Made by a program: the position numbers and the translations under genes. From NCBI GenBank assembly GCA_014526335.1, contig JACTAT010000265.1, forward strand, positions 1 to 64,000: a DNA stretch of 64,000 nt. The letters run 5' to 3'. This DNA comes from Chrysaora quinquecirrha (Eukaryota; Cnidaria; Scyphozoa; Semaeostomeae; Pelagiidae). The notes beneath the pieces are model-generated. The model ran no database searches, was not told where the DNA came from, and saw only the letters and a program-made list of their open reading frames with translations. This document shows, piece after piece, positions 63,682 through 64,000 of the stretch (its first letter is position 1; the number at the start of each line of letters is the position of its first letter).

Positions 63682-64000
63682 GTGTGTAGCCTTCACTTTT
63701 TTCAAGAGGGTACCTAAGCCTAGTTTTGGATGGAGACCTGCCATTTTAGTTCGAAATCTCGACCAATGATTCCGCACATGTCTGAACAATTGTGACTCTT
63801 AATTCTGCAACCCATAATTGCAAAAAGCAAAAGCGATGAAAACTAAGTCCATAATTCAACAAGACACAGAAAATTTCGAAAGACACAACAAGATCATGAT
63901 GAGAGAAATGATCAGTGAAAAACTGGCAAAAGGATCTAGGCTTACTACACGAGTCGTAGCTATCGCTATTGTTTTCAATTACTGGACGCTCATACTACTG
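63682..64000 (+). other. MVP intron 4, start
   Basis: No exon seen before the window ends. Confidence 0.6.

Overview
The window is nuclear DNA from an intron-rich, repeat-rich animal. The best fit is an anthozoan cnidarian such as a stony coral. This rests on short exons with GT/AG junctions, a secreted and a GPI-tailed alpha carbonic anhydrase, major vault protein, a Penelope element with a GIY-YIG domain, a 2A-bearing L2/CR1-type LINE, and very many short inverted-repeat transposons. The species assignment is inference.

Host genes (exons found by reading both strands; most junctions agree in phase). (1) 2275-12633, minus strand: a homologue of SANBR/KIAA1841 (BTB domain protein); fourteen consecutive exons join in frame, and two further 3' exons are probable. 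(2) 16703-18771, minus strand: the last two coding exons of a major vault protein gene (MVP). (3) 20266-23355, minus strand: three 5' exons of a secreted alpha carbonic anhydrase (CA). A 500-N scaffold gap (18872-19371) lies between (2) and (3). (4) 57107-57316, plus strand: the last exon of a GPI-anchored carbonic anhydrase. (5) About 59.5-63.7 kb, plus strand: promoter candidate, 5'UTR exons and the first four coding exons of an MVP gene that continues past the window. The order CA then MVP therefore appears twice in opposite orientation, each copy incomplete. This is either an inverted duplication or a scaffolding error.

Mobile DNA from 26.8 to 51.9 kb. Three large palindromic elements share ends starting GGCTATCT: 27420-30069, 33358-36332 and 38440-41149. 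The first has a perfect 9-bp target-site duplication (Mutator-like) and carries a protein kinase N-lobe fragment. A Penelope-like element with inverted terminal repeats occupies 31272-33350. An almost full-length LINE (45219-50264, minus strand) encodes a 2A peptide, a coiled coil and SGNH esterase, an APE endonuclease and reverse transcriptase. It was inserted into the right arm of yet another palindromic tandem array.

Small elements. A large set of 135-770 bp elements begins CAC+T-tract+ATAAG and ends CTTAT+A-tract+GTG, flanked by TA. Several sub-families differ by one or two bases in a short terminal word, and each repeats its own word inside. The same word-echo design recurs in unrelated-looking elements here (hAT-like, Harbinger-like, AAGCCCC and AAACGCC types). 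This is the most unusual pattern in the window.

The stretch 51.96-56.63 kb is almost all runs of identical bases and is probably a sequencing or consensus artefact; it lies where upstream exons of the right-hand carbonic anhydrase would be expected.
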